This document shows, one piece after another, positions 52,771 through 64,000 of a stretch of DNA of 64,000 nt. The notes below the pieces were generated by a model. It did no database searches. It was given only the letters and a program-made list of their open reading frames with translations, and was not told the origin of the DNA. The position numbers and the translations under genes are program-made. This DNA comes from Rhizobium sp. BK399 (GTDB lineage: Bacteria > Pseudomonadota > Alphaproteobacteria > Rhizobiales > Rhizobiaceae), in the NCBI RefSeq assembly GCF_014194695.1, contig NZ_JACIAH010000001.1, forward strand, positions 558,001 to 622,000, read 5' to 3'. Each line of letters begins with the position of its first letter. Position 1 is the stretch's first letter.

Positions 52771-53688
52771 ATGGCAAGTCCCGAATTCAATCTGGCTTTC
52801 GAGCCCGCATATGGCCAAGCCGTGCCAGTTGCCTCGGGCGTACAGCGCATCACGGTCAACAACCCGAGCGCCTTCACCTTCTACGGTACCAACAGTTACA
52901 TCATTGGGGATCAATCCACGGCCGTCATCGATCCCGGCCCTGAAGACGAGGCACATTTCCATGCCTTGTTGGCAGCGCTCGACGGACGCGAGGTCACCCA
53001 CATCTTCGTCAGCCACACACATCGCGACCACTCGCCGCTGTCGCGGCGCCTGCAGGCGGCGACCGGGGCACGGATCGTGGCCGAGGGACCGCACCGCGCC
53101 GCCCGCCCGCTGTACCAAGGCGAGATCAACCCTTTTGCCGAGAGCTCGGACCTGGATTTCAGACCCGACATCACAATTCGCGATGGTGAAACGATCGCGG
53201 GCGACGGTTGGAGCCTGACCGGCGTCCTGACGCCGGGACACACCGCCAACCATGCGGCCTTCGCGCTCGAGGGGACGGGGATCCTGTTTTCCGCCGATCA
53301 TGTCATGGCGTGGGCAACTTCCATCGTCGCACCGCCAGACGGCTCCATGTCGGATTACCTGGCCTCCCTCGACAAGCTGATTGCGCGGCATGACCGCATT
53401 CTGCTTCCGGGACATGGGGGCCCCGTGCACAAGCCGATCTCGTTCATGCGGGCGCTGAAAACCCATCGACGAATGCGCGAACGGGCTGTGCTCGGCCGCA
53501 TCCGAGCCGGCGATCGCAACATTCCCGAAATGGTAAAGGTCATCTATCGCGAAACGGATCCACGCCTGCACGGCGCCGCCGCCCTCTCGGTGCTTGCCCA
53601 TATCGAGGATCTGCTGGAGCGCGGTGAGATCGAAACCGACGGGCCGCCTGCCCTGCTCGGGTCATACCGGCCGGCAAAGCGGAGATAG
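52771..53688 (+). CDS. MBL-fold metallo-hydrolase (LACTB2/glyoxalase-II-like)
   Basis: The product is 305 residues. The metal-binding SHTHRDHSPLSRRL (HxHxDH, about 82-87), TPGHTANHAAF and SADHVMAW are present, with a C-terminal winged-helix-like extension (MRERAVLGRIRAG..., VLAHIEDLLERGEIE) as in LACTB2-type proteins. It may be a nuclease or thioesterase. It directly follows the cupin and precedes DCC. Confidence 0.9.
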   Translation: MASPEFNLAFEPAYGQAVPVASGVQRITVNNPSAFTFYGTNSYIIGDQSTAVIDPGPEDEAHFHALLAALDGREVTHIFVSHTHRDHSPLSRRLQAATGARIVAEGPHRAARPLYQGEINPFAESSDLDFRPDITIRDGETIAGDGWSLTGVLTPGHTANHAAFALEGTGILFSADHVMAWATSIVAPPDGSMSDYLASLDKLIARHDRILLPGHGGPVHKPISFMRALKTHRRMRERAVLGRIRAGDRNIPEMVKVIYRETDPRLHGAAALSVLAHIEDLLERGEIETDGPPALLGSYRPAKRR

Positions 53689-53691
53689 TCC

Positions 53692-54141
53692 GTGCGCGAG
53701 GCCTACAGCTATCGCGCCGATGCCGGCGTGCCCGAATTCGCGGATGACAAGCCTCTCATCGTCTTCGATGGAGAATGCGTGTTCTGCTCGGCGTGGGTCC
53801 AGTTCGTGCTGAGGCGCGACAAGGCTGAGCGCTATCGCTTTCTTGCGGCGCAATCGCCACTCGGGGAAGCGCTCTATCGCCACTACGGGCTCGATGGACG
53901 CGACTACGAAACCAATATCCTGATCGAAGACGGACGCGCGCACTTCAAGTCGAGAGGGACGATCCGTATGATCGAAGCGCTTGGCTTTCCCTGGTCACTT
54001 GTAGGCGTCCTTCGACTGCTCCCGCGGGGGCTTGCCGACAGGCTCTACGAATTCGTGGCGCGAAACCGTCTGCGCATTGCCGGCAGGCGAACCACCTGCT
54101 TCGTGCCTAGCCCGGATCAGAGGCGCCGATTCCTAGGGTAA
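53692..54141 (+). CDS. DCC family thiol-disulfide oxidoreductase-like protein
   Basis: The product is 149 residues, DUF393/DCC. The hallmark DGECVFCSAWVQFVLRRD (CxxC) is near residue 30. The domain continues LAAQSPLGEALYRHYGL. It starts with GTG at 53692, 3 bp after the MBL gene, and probably is the last gene of that operon. Confidence 0.88.
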   Translation: MREAYSYRADAGVPEFADDKPLIVFDGECVFCSAWVQFVLRRDKAERYRFLAAQSPLGEALYRHYGLDGRDYETNILIEDGRAHFKSRGTIRMIEALGFPWSLVGVLRLLPRGLADRLYEFVARNRLRIAGRRTTCFVPSPDQRRRFLG

Positions 54142-54184
54142 TCAATCGGGGACGACTGGTTCCGACGGCTAAACCGAAACGCGA

Positions 54185-55090
54185 CTAGCTGCCGGCGATG
54201 CCGAGCAATTCGGAATCCAGAGCCTTCAGGTAGTCCTCGGCAACATCGGCGCTGAGGCCAAGGTCGTGAGGGCCGTAGCGTGAGGCGACCCTGACATCGA
54301 CAAGGGTGGTTTCGGCTTCTTCGCGCAAACGGATGACGATGTCGAAACGCAAGCCGAGGACCAAGGTGCGGGTTTCGCCCTGGAGCGTGACGCCATTGGC
54401 CCGGCGAATCAGCTGCGCGACATCGTCATCATAAGGCCGCGGCGTCGGGATCGGCACGGCTTCCGGTGCCTCGGCAACCGCGCCATCATCCGGCTGCGGC
54501 TTGACCGGCCGATCGTCGATATCGCTTGGCTCGTCGTCGCCATCGGCGCGAGTGATCCGAATGCCGCTCTGCTTGGCGACCTTCTTCACGGCCTGGAGCA
54601 CGCGGTCTATCGCACCGTCGTAGCGACGGCCGGTCAGCTCCGGATAGGCCTCGAGTTGCTTTTCACGGTCTTCCGGCGTCGCAGCTGGCGGGCGCTTCAG
54701 CCAGATCTGGTCGGCATTCGGCGTCTTCAGCCAATCCGGGGCGGAGACGAGATCGGTCGAGACGTCGTAGATTGCCGGCAGCATGAAATATCGTTCGGCA
54801 GCAATTGCGCCGAGCGCCAGCGGAAGAGCAACAAAAATCAAGGCTTTCAAGGCATCCAGCCCACCTTCGGCCCCTGTCAGCCAAAGGCTGCGGAGGCCGG
54901 CGAAGGCAAGCAGCGCTGCCAGCAGTGCGAAGCCCGCAGAGACAATCAGCACCAGCACCAGGTATGGCGTGGCAAGGCCGGCGAAGCGGTGACCGACCAG
55001 AGCGGCAAGGCAAAGAACCAGCGCAAATGCCCCGAAGCGCCGCGAGAAGCGGGCGGCACTTGAAACGGGGCGGTCGAAACGGATTGCCAT
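54185..55090 (-). CDS. DUF1499 membrane protein
   Basis: The product is 301 residues. Three to four hydrophobic helices lie in 15-110; the cytoplasmic or periplasmic DUF1499 domain lies beyond (AERYFMLPAIYDVSTDLVSAPDW, RRYDGAIDRVLQAVKKVAKQ, RFDIVIRLREE). An acidic/proline-rich insert (about 195-235) interrupts the domain. Function unknown. ATG 55090. Confidence 0.82.
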   Translation of the reverse strand: MAIRFDRPVSSAARFSRRFGAFALVLCLAALVGHRFAGLATPYLVLVLIVSAGFALLAALLAFAGLRSLWLTGAEGGLDALKALIFVALPLALGAIAAERYFMLPAIYDVSTDLVSAPDWLKTPNADQIWLKRPPAATPEDREKQLEAYPELTGRRYDGAIDRVLQAVKKVAKQSGIRITRADGDDEPSDIDDRPVKPQPDDGAVAEAPEAVPIPTPRPYDDDVAQLIRRANGVTLQGETRTLVLGLRFDIVIRLREEAETTLVDVRVASRYGPHDLGLSADVAEDYLKALDSELLGIAGS

Positions 55091-55308
55091 CAAACTTACC
55101 GGTTACTCGCAAGCGGCGCGTCCCGCATGAACGCGCAAAATCGCCCTCGACTTGTTTAGTGCAAGATTCGCCTAAATTGAAACTGTTGTGTCGATCCGAG
55201 GCACGCAATCCACGGAGAAGACGACAATGGCGTGCGTGAGCATTTTCTGATATTCGTTGATTTGCAGTTGTGTGGTTCGCGCTGCAACCGACCAACAGGA
55301 GAAGGGCA

Positions 55309-55698
55309 ATGATTGCACCGGAGCTCGCATCGGGAACCCAGGCGCCGACGCTGGGGGCGACAACCGATCATGCAGATCCGCTTCTGCCGATAGAGCTTCT
55401 GGAACTGGAATTGTCCCTCGATGGATATGACGGCAAATCCGACTTCTGCGAGACGGTGCGCGTGGCTTCGGCCAAGGCCGGCGGCGAATTCCTTTTCGAC
55501 CTTCCCGCCGAGGGATTGATGGACGACTGCAAACGGATCGCCGTGCTCCGCATCCCCTCCTCCAACGAGAAGATGCGTGTCGTTCTCGCTGTACTCGATC
55601 ACAGCGGCACCGAAATCCGGATGGAAGCACCGGACCCCGCGACAGCCCACCTCGTCCGATTCGCCGATGCCTTCATCAAGGTCCTCGAACGGTTCTGA
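55309..55698 (+). CDS. Hypothetical protein
   Basis: The product is 129 residues, acidic, without a signal or transmembrane segment, with LPIELLELELSLDGYDGKSDFCETVRV and a C-terminal AHLVRFADAFIKVLERF. I do not recognise a family. A good CAGGAGAAGG site precedes the ATG. Confidence 0.65.
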   Translation: MIAPELASGTQAPTLGATTDHADPLLPIELLELELSLDGYDGKSDFCETVRVASAKAGGEFLFDLPAEGLMDDCKRIAVLRIPSSNEKMRVVLAVLDHSGTEIRMEAPDPATAHLVRFADAFIKVLERF

Positions 55699-55716
55699 CC
55701 TCGAGCTCTTTCAGGG

Positions 55717-55962
55717 CTAATCGCGCGCCGCGGCTGCCTCGGCCACACTGCGAAACGGGAATTTGCGGCCGCATTCGCATATGATCATGCAGGTTTCCTG
55801 ATGATTGGAGGGGCGCTGGATGAAGAAGCCGCGCGGCAAGTGGTCGACGCTGAAACCCGGATGCTTGCGCTTCGGATCATCGATTTCGGAGGCTTCGGCA
55901 AAACCCGTATTGCCGCATTGCGGGCAGGTCAGTTTCTTCGAGAATCGATCGCGCAGTGCCAT
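55717..55962 (-). CDS. Small zinc-ribbon protein
   Basis: The product is 81 residues with a CPQCGNTG and CECGRKF pair of Cys-x2-Cys-like knuckles plus an additional Cys (ETCMIICECG), likely binding zinc. I chose ATG 55962 with GGAAGG upstream; a longer upstream frame reads non-family sequence. Its partner is unknown. Confidence 0.7.
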   Translation of the reverse strand: MALRDRFSKKLTCPQCGNTGFAEASEIDDPKRKHPGFSVDHLPRGFFIQRPSNHQETCMIICECGRKFPFRSVAEAAAARD

Positions 55963-56365
55963 GCTTGCCTTCCAGTATCGTGCAAGCCGCCTTCTTACAG
56001 GCGATCCCGGGCGGGCGAAAGCCGTTCGCGCGCCCGGATCGGTCGACACGCAGCGATCGCAGAACCGGCTCGTAACCCTAAGCCATTCTTTTAGTTGACT
56101 GTAACCCGTGATTGGCGTCATCTCATTGCGGGAAATTTTCGTTGCAAAGAAACACCGATGCGTATCCTCGCTTTATCCCTCGCGCTCATCGCAGCCGCCG
56201 CAAGCCTGTCAGCGTGCCAGTCGCTGTCGCCTGAGCAGCAGCGCGCCGCTGACGAAGACCAGTGCCTACGCTATGGCTTCAAACCTAGGACCAACGGTTT
56301 TGCCGCCTGCCTGCAGCGCATCGATCTCTACCGCCGCGCGCAGTATCGCTATGATAGCGACAGGC

Positions 56366-59089
<2,724 letters not shown>

Positions 59090-59215
59090 ATTCCCCCCAA
59101 CACCATATCCGGATCAACTTAATCCGTTGGTGTTGAAATGAAAATCGACAAATGCGGCCGAAATGTTGCGTCGCACAACAACTGCGGCAGACTGAAGCGA
59201 TTGAAGGGAGAAAAA

Positions 59216-59248
59216 GCTTTGCGGGACTGCAACAAAGTCCCGCAAAGC
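59216..59248 (-). terminator. Intrinsic terminator between smc and ppdK
   Basis: GCTTTGCGGGACT and AGTCCCGCAAAGC (13 bp, perfect) enclose a 7-nt loop. Read on the minus strand TTTTTCTCCC follows. It lies 240 bp after the smc stop. In the 59249-59487 interval I see no gene; CTGTCCG (59252-59258) and CGGACAG (59299-59305) could form another helix. Confidence 0.75.
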
Positions 59249-59487
59249 CTTCTGTCCGTCCAGCCAGGAAAAACCGGACGGGGGGTCTCGTCCATGCGGA
59301 CAGTCAGAGCGCCAAAGGCCTGCTCCGATCGCGTCGCACAGAAAACTCTGCAGCCGATACCGCTTCGCGGCAATTCGGCAGCGACATGAAGCAATCTCTA
59401 ATACAAGATCAGTAGAAAAACATCACCCAACGGTGAAGATGTGCCAATTCGGCTCGACTTTTTTTGGGCTTTTTGTCAGCGGCTTGT

Positions 59488-62400
59488 TTAGGCGATCTCA
59501 CGCAGTTGTTCAGCCGTCTGCAGATCGACCGACACGAGCTGCGATACGCCCTGCTCCGCCATCGTCACGCCGAACAGCCTGTTCATGCGCGCCATGGTGA
59601 TCGGATTGTGGGTGATGATGACGAAACGCGTTTCGGTGGAGGCGGCCATTTCGTCCATCAGGTTGCAATAGCGCTCGACATTGTGGTCGTCGAGCGGGGC
59701 GTCCACTTCGTCCAGCACGCAGATCGGCGCCGGATTGGTCAGGAAGACGGCAAAGATCAGTGCCATTGCCGTCAGCGCCTGCTCCCCGCCCGAAAGGAGC
59801 GTCATCGTCTGCGGCTTCTTGCCGGGCGGGCGGGCGAGAATTTCCAGGCCGGCTTCGAGCGGATCATCGGACTCGATCAGTTGCAGTTCGGCCGTGCCTC
59901 CACCGAAAAGATGGGTGAAGAGACGCTGGAACTGGCCGTTGACAACGTCGAAGGCGGCGAGCAGGCGCTCGCGACCCTCGCGATTGAGGCTCTGGATCGC
60001 GCCACGCAACTTGCGAATCGCATCGATCACGTCGTCGCGTTCCTTGATCAGCGCCGCGAGCTTGCCGCTCAATTCCTTCTGCTCTTCCTCGGCACGGAGG
60101 TTGACCGCGCCAAGGCGCTCGCGCTCCATCTTCAGGCGTTCGAGTTCGCGCTCGACCTCGCGAAGGTCGGGTGCCGCTTGCAGCGACTCTAGTCCGGCAA
60201 GTCGAAGGGCCTCGTGTGGCGCGACATTCAGTGCCTCGCGAATTCGCGCCTCGGTTTCCTGCCGCTTTTCCCGCGCCGAGACCAGCCGCTCTTCGGCGCG
60301 GCCGCGGCGCTCGCGGCTTTCGGCGAGTTCGGATAGCGCCGTCGCGGCCTTGTGGTCGGCGTCACGCTGCACGACCTCCGCTTCAGCAAGCGCATCGGCC
60401 GCATGGCGACGCGCTTCCTCGGCCTTCTGGAGTTCGGTCAACAGCGCACGGCGCTTGTCGTCGAACTCATCGGGCGCCATTTCGAGCTCGGCCGCTTCCT
60501 CCCGCGCTTCCTCCTCGCGATCGCGAAGGGTTGCGATATGGTCCTCGGCGCTGGCAGCACGCTGGCGCCAGGTCACGCGCTCCTGCCCAATGGCAATGAT
60601 GCGGCGTTGGCGGGCTTCGTTTTCGCGGTTCAGGCTTTCATGGCGCGCCCGTGCTTCGGCGAGTGCGCCACGATCGGTCCCGACTTCTGCCTGCTGCGCT
60701 CGAAGCCGTTCGTCGATCGCCGTCAGATCAGGTGCATCTTCCAGCTCGATCCTGACGTTTTCTTCCTGAATCGAGAGATCCTCGAGCTGGATCTGAAGCT
60801 GGCTGACGGCTTCTGCAATGACATCGCGACGTCGAATGAGATCGCCAGAGGCCCGCTCGGCTGCTGCCAGCGCTTCGCGCGCCTCAGCGAGTTGCCGCGC
60901 CGAGATCCGGCTCTTCTCGCGAGCCTCCGCCAGGCGCTGCTCCTGAAGGCGAATGGCATCAGCGGCACCCGCCAGCCGTTCCTCTGCTTCATCAAGCATG
61001 TCGCGGGCAAGTGCCGTTTCGCTTTCGAGTTCGGCGAGCCGGTTCTTCTGCGCCAGCCGGAGTGCAGCCGCACTCGGCGCATCCGCACCGGTGACATGGC
61101 CGTCCCAGCGATAGACGGCGCCCTCTCTGGTCACCAAACGCTGGCCAGGCTTTAGATCCTTCATCAGCGCCGCAGCATCCGAACCGGAGACCAGGCCGAT
61201 CTGCTTCAGGCGGCGCATCAGTACCGCCGGCGCACGAACATGGTTGGTCAGCGGCGTCGCCCCTGATGGCAATGCCGGATCCGCAGCGCCGTCACCATTG
61301 CCGGACCAATGAACCGGCGCCTTGGGATCAAGCGGCGATTCGATGTCGTCGCCAAGCGCCGCACCGAGCGCCGTTTCGAAGCCGCGATCGACGCGAAGCT
61401 CATCGGCAACCGGCGCAAATTCGCCTGCGGCGGCGCCGGCCGCCAGCATACGCGAAATCGTCCGGGCTTCCGTTTCGATGGCATTCAGCTTTGCGCGTGC
61501 CTCATCGACCGGCGATCGGGAAAGAGCCTCGGTCTGGCGAGCAGCGGCCAAGGCCTGCTCGACGCCCTGGATCGCGGCCTCCACCTCGGCAAGCGCCTGC
61601 TCGCCCGCCTCGACCACGGCCCGCTTCTCGTCCGGATCGGGCAGGCCGGAAATCTTCTCGCCGATGGCCGACAGCTCGCGGTTGGCCTCGTCCATCTGCC
61701 GTTCAAGACGCATCTTGCGATCGGCCAGATCGCGAATGGCACGCTCGAGCTGGTTGCGCCCGGCAGCGGCCTCGGCGCGCTCGGCGGTCAGGCTCGCGAA
61801 GACGCGCTCGCTGTCTGCGAGCTTGGCCGAAGCCTCTTCGAAGGCCTCGCGGGTTTCCTCGGCAAAACGGTCGGAATCGGCAAGGATCTCGGTTATCTCG
61901 CCCTCTTCGGCGTCCAGCCGCGCCAGGATCTCGGCGTTGTCGGCAACCAGCCGCTCCTCGCGGCGGATGTCCTCGCCGAGCTGCGCAAGGCGGCGGGTCA
62001 GTTCGTCGCGGCGGCGCAGGATGCGATTGGCGTCCTCCTCCAACTGCGTCTTGGCGATCTGCAGGCGCTGCAATGCGGCGGCGGCGCGCGCTTCGCCATC
62101 GCGCAACTCAGGCAGCTTGAGGCTTGCAATGCCCTGAACCTTGGCGGCCTCCATCTGCATCTGCGCCTTTTCGGCGACGACGACGGTGGCCTGATTGAGC
62201 GCGCTGTCGGCATCGGCTTCCGCCTCCTTGGCCTGCACCCAGCGGATATGCAGGAGCAGCGCCTCGCGGGCGCGGATATCCGCCGACAGTGACTTGAAGC
62301 GGCTTGCCTGACGGGCCTGACGCTTCAGGCTCTCGATCTGGCTCTCGAGTTGAGAGGTTACGTCGTCAAGGCGTTCGAGATTGCTTTCGGCAGCACGCAG

Positions 62401-62949
62401 GCGAAGCTCGGCTTCGTGGCGGCGCGAATGCAGGCCTGATATGCCGGCTGCCTCTTCGAGCAATTGGCGGCGGGCCTGCGGCTTGGCCGAAATCAACTCG
62501 CCGATCCGCCCCTGCCCGACCATGGACGGCGAACGGGCACCGGTGGAGGCGTCGGCAAAGAGAAGCTGCACGTCCTTGGCACGGCTTTCCTTGCCGTTGA
62601 TGCGATAGATCGATCCCTGCTCACGCTCGATGCGGCGCGTAACCTGGATCTCGTCGCTGTCGTTGAAGGCGGCAGGCGCGGTGCGCGCGGCATTGTCGAG
62701 ATAAAGCGCGACTTCGGCGGTGTTGCGAGCGGGACGGTTGCCGGAGCCGGAGAAGATGACGTCGTCCATGCCGGACGCCCGCATGTTCTTGTACGAGTTT
62801 TCACCCATCACCCAGCGAAGTGCTTCGACGAGGTTCGACTTGCCGCAGCCGTTCGGGCCGACGACACCGGTCAAGCCGCGCTCGATGATGAATTCGGTGG
62901 GTTCGACGAAGGACTTGAAGCCGACGACACGAAGCTTGTTGAACTTCAT
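59488..62949 (-). CDS. smc: SMC chromosome partition protein
   Basis: The product is 1153 residues. Walker A GPNGCGKSNLVEALRWVMGE (about 32-51), long coiled coils with a hinge about 500-640 (flexible, Gly-rich NGDGAADPALPSG), the signature TLLSGGEQALTAMALIFAV and Walker B CVLDEVDAPLDDHNVERY. It compacts and segregates chromosomes with ScpAB. I chose ATG 62949; an upstream in-frame start would add 9 residues. Confidence 0.96.
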   Translation of the reverse strand: MKFNKLRVVGFKSFVEPTEFIIERGLTGVVGPNGCGKSNLVEALRWVMGENSYKNMRASGMDDVIFSGSGNRPARNTAEVALYLDNAARTAPAAFNDSDEIQVTRRIEREQGSIYRINGKESRAKDVQLLFADASTGARSPSMVGQGRIGELISAKPQARRQLLEEAAGISGLHSRRHEAELRLRAAESNLERLDDVTSQLESQIESLKRQARQASRFKSLSADIRAREALLLHIRWVQAKEAEADADSALNQATVVVAEKAQMQMEAAKVQGIASLKLPELRDGEARAAAALQRLQIAKTQLEEDANRILRRRDELTRRLAQLGEDIRREERLVADNAEILARLDAEEGEITEILADSDRFAEETREAFEEASAKLADSERVFASLTAERAEAAAGRNQLERAIRDLADRKMRLERQMDEANRELSAIGEKISGLPDPDEKRAVVEAGEQALAEVEAAIQGVEQALAAARQTEALSRSPVDEARAKLNAIETEARTISRMLAAGAAAGEFAPVADELRVDRGFETALGAALGDDIESPLDPKAPVHWSGNGDGAADPALPSGATPLTNHVRAPAVLMRRLKQIGLVSGSDAAALMKDLKPGQRLVTREGAVYRWDGHVTGADAPSAAALRLAQKNRLAELESETALARDMLDEAEERLAGAADAIRLQEQRLAEAREKSRISARQLAEAREALAAAERASGDLIRRRDVIAEAVSQLQIQLEDLSIQEENVRIELEDAPDLTAIDERLRAQQAEVGTDRGALAEARARHESLNRENEARQRRIIAIGQERVTWRQRAASAEDHIATLRDREEEAREEAAELEMAPDEFDDKRRALLTELQKAEEARRHAADALAEAEVVQRDADHKAATALSELAESRERRGRAEERLVSAREKRQETEARIREALNVAPHEALRLAGLESLQAAPDLREVERELERLKMERERLGAVNLRAEEEQKELSGKLAALIKERDDVIDAIRKLRGAIQSLNREGRERLLAAFDVVNGQFQRLFTHLFGGGTAELQLIESDDPLEAGLEILARPPGKKPQTMTLLSGGEQALTAMALIFAVFLTNPAPICVLDEVDAPLDDHNVERYCNLMDEMAASTETRFVIITHNPITMARMNRLFGVTMAEQGVSQLVSVDLQTAEQLREIA

Positions 62950-63027
62950 GCCGTATCCCCGCGCCTGATATAGCAAAAGACGGGCGCACGGCTTCGGCCG
63001 TCGCCCGTCGATCGGATACGGTTCAGA

Positions 63028-63720
63028 TTAGAGCAGGCTGTCGATAAGGGCCGACATGGTGTCAACCGTCATGTCTCCAGAATAGCGCTTGCCGTTGATG
63101 AGGAACGTCGGCGTGGCATTGACGCCAAACTCCTTGGAACCCCTTTCCCGCGTTGCGTTCACTTGATCCAGCAGCTTCTGGTTCGTCAAGCACTTCGTGA
63201 AGCTATCCTCAGTAAATCCAGCAAGTTTGGACATCTGAAGCAGTGCACCGCGGCCATCATCTGCAGCCGCCCAGGTCTGCTGCTGCTTGAACAGCATGGC
63301 AACCATCGGGAAATACTGTTCGGCCGTGCTCAATTCTTCCGGCTTGGAAGGATTGCAGCGCGCCAGCATGAAGGCGGCAGCCGCACGCGGATCGAACGGG
63401 AATTCGCGGATGATGAAACGCACCTTGCCGGTATCGACGTACTTCTTCTTGATTTCGTCGAAGGTCGTCGTGTGGAAGTGGGCGCAGTGCGGGCAGGTCA
63501 TCGACATATATTCGACGATCGTGACCGGGGCGTCTTCCTTGCCGAGCGCCATTTCCGGCAGTTCGCCTGGCTTCAGCACGGCAGCCATGTCGACGTCGCC
63601 ATCGGGCTTAGGCACTTCGACAGCGGCCTGTGCGGTGCTGAAAACCGCAAGCGTCGCAGTCGCGGCAGCCACGCCGCCCAGAAGCTGGCGTTTCGTCAGT
63701 TGCATTTCGGAAATCGGCAT
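63028..63720 (-). CDS. DsbA family thiol oxidoreductase (periplasmic)
   Basis: The product is 230 residues. A signal (about 8-32, ending ASTAQA-like TAQA) is followed by a thioredoxin fold with active site MTCPHCAHF (about 80) and a helical insertion; the cis-Pro is in NATPTFLINGKRY. It introduces disulfides or isomerises them in the periplasm. ATG 63720 has GGGGAA; ATG 63732 is an alternative. Confidence 0.92.
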   Translation of the reverse strand: MPISEMQLTKRQLLGGVAAATATLAVFSTAQAAVEVPKPDGDVDMAAVLKPGELPEMALGKEDAPVTIVEYMSMTCPHCAHFHTTTFDEIKKKYVDTGKVRFIIREFPFDPRAAAAFMLARCNPSKPEELSTAEQYFPMVAMLFKQQQTWAAADDGRGALLQMSKLAGFTEDSFTKCLTNQKLLDQVNATRERGSKEFGVNATPTFLINGKRYSGDMTVDTMSALIDSLL

Positions 63721-63879
63721 GAAGTTCCCCATAAATGAGAGTAGTGGCTGACAGTGCGATATAACGGCTCGATGCCCCGAACAAGGCACGCTTCGCCAAC
63801 TTTCTTCAAAGAATTGTGACCTTGGTTGGACCGCCAGATTAAATTGCGGACAGAATTGCAGGAGCAATACTTGGAAGCG

Positions 63880-63999
63880 CTAGCGCCCGCGCTTTCCCAA
63901 CACGGCCGTTCCAAGACGCTTTACCGCTTCGCGCAGCTTGTCGCCTTCGATCCCTTCCATCATCTCGTCCAGTTTTGCGGCTGCCGCACCCTTTAGCGG
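63880..63999 (-). CDS. C-terminus of DUF721 (DciA-like) protein (partial)
   Basis: The last 39 residues of an ORF entering from beyond 64000. They read PLKGAAAAKLDEMMEGIEGD followed by LREAVKRLGTAVLGKRGR, compatible with the C-terminal helix of DUF721/DciA-like proteins, known neighbours of dsbA-smc in rhizobia. The function of that family is helicase loading at the replication origin. Confidence 0.55.
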   Translation of the reverse strand, partial: PLKGAAAAKLDEMMEGIEGDKLREAVKRLGTAVLGKRGR

Positions 64000-64000
64000 C

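Noticed and set aside
59119..59394. 91-residue minus-strand frame between smc and ppdK
   Set aside because: It runs through the terminator hairpin and looks non-coding.

Overview
This 64 kb window looks like chromosomal DNA of a member of the Rhizobiaceae (Rhizobium / Ensifer / Agrobacterium group). The evidence is high GC, rhizobial gene orders (a DciA-like gene, then dsbA-like, smc and ppdK; an Rrf2 regulator in front of cysH-cysD-cysN; betI-betB-betA), an R. etli-type asparaginase, and a TIGR03808-type Tat-exported repeat protein. I assigned the taxon from gene content only; no database search was possible. I saw no insertion sequence, prophage or CRISPR array.

Layout. Positions 1-12485 (minus strand) are one giant gene for a VCBS/RTX surface adhesin. 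It stays in one frame at every landmark I checked and runs off the left edge, so its C-terminus and secretion signal are outside the window. From 12.8 to 15.5 kb a three-gene minus-strand cluster (DUF899, DUF1579, VOC protein) diverges from a MarR regulator across a promoter that holds a perfect palindrome. A RES/Xre toxin-antitoxin pair (15.5-16.6 kb) and the ohr/ohrR organic-peroxide module (16.6-17.7 kb) follow, each with a pair of palindromic operator candidates. From 17.7 to 24.6 kb lie a short CadC-like regulator, a DUF1127-like small gene, two paralogous L,D-transpeptidase lipoproteins, an alpha/beta hydrolase, and an ATP-dependent DNA ligase coupled to its MBL-fold exonuclease.

The middle section (24.7-35.3 kb) carries the Tat-exported beta-helix protein, two glutathione S-transferases, a GcvA-like LysR regulator, a MmcQ/YjbR protein, a DUF4406 protein divergent from a DeoR regulator (with four phased TCGTGCA sites between them), an asparaginase, and a regulator/MFS pair that appears to have lost both 5' ends in one deletion. 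Then come a quinone oxidoreductase, an EAL-CBS-GGDEF protein, an orphan ParD-like antitoxin, an HdeD-like membrane protein, and the betIBA osmoprotectant operon, which turns choline into glycine betaine.

From 42 to 47.4 kb are two small membrane/exported proteins and the sulfate assimilation set: Rrf2 regulator, APS reductase (cysH) and ATP sulfurylase (cysDN). The right part holds an MsbA-like ABC exporter, ureidoglycine aminohydrolase, two tRNA genes (Pro-CGG, Gln-TTG), small lipoproteins, a cupin/MBL/DCC gene run, a DUF1499 membrane protein, pyruvate phosphate dikinase, SMC, a DsbA-like thiol oxidoreductase and the end of a DUF721/DciA-like gene.

The observations most worth a second look are the adhesin with its near-identical 303-bp repeats and a hairpin over its ribosome binding site, the four-site DeoR operator array, the double 5'-truncation of the regulator/MFS pair, the RES/Xre operators that overlap the ohr terminator, and the Rrf2-cysHDN control region.
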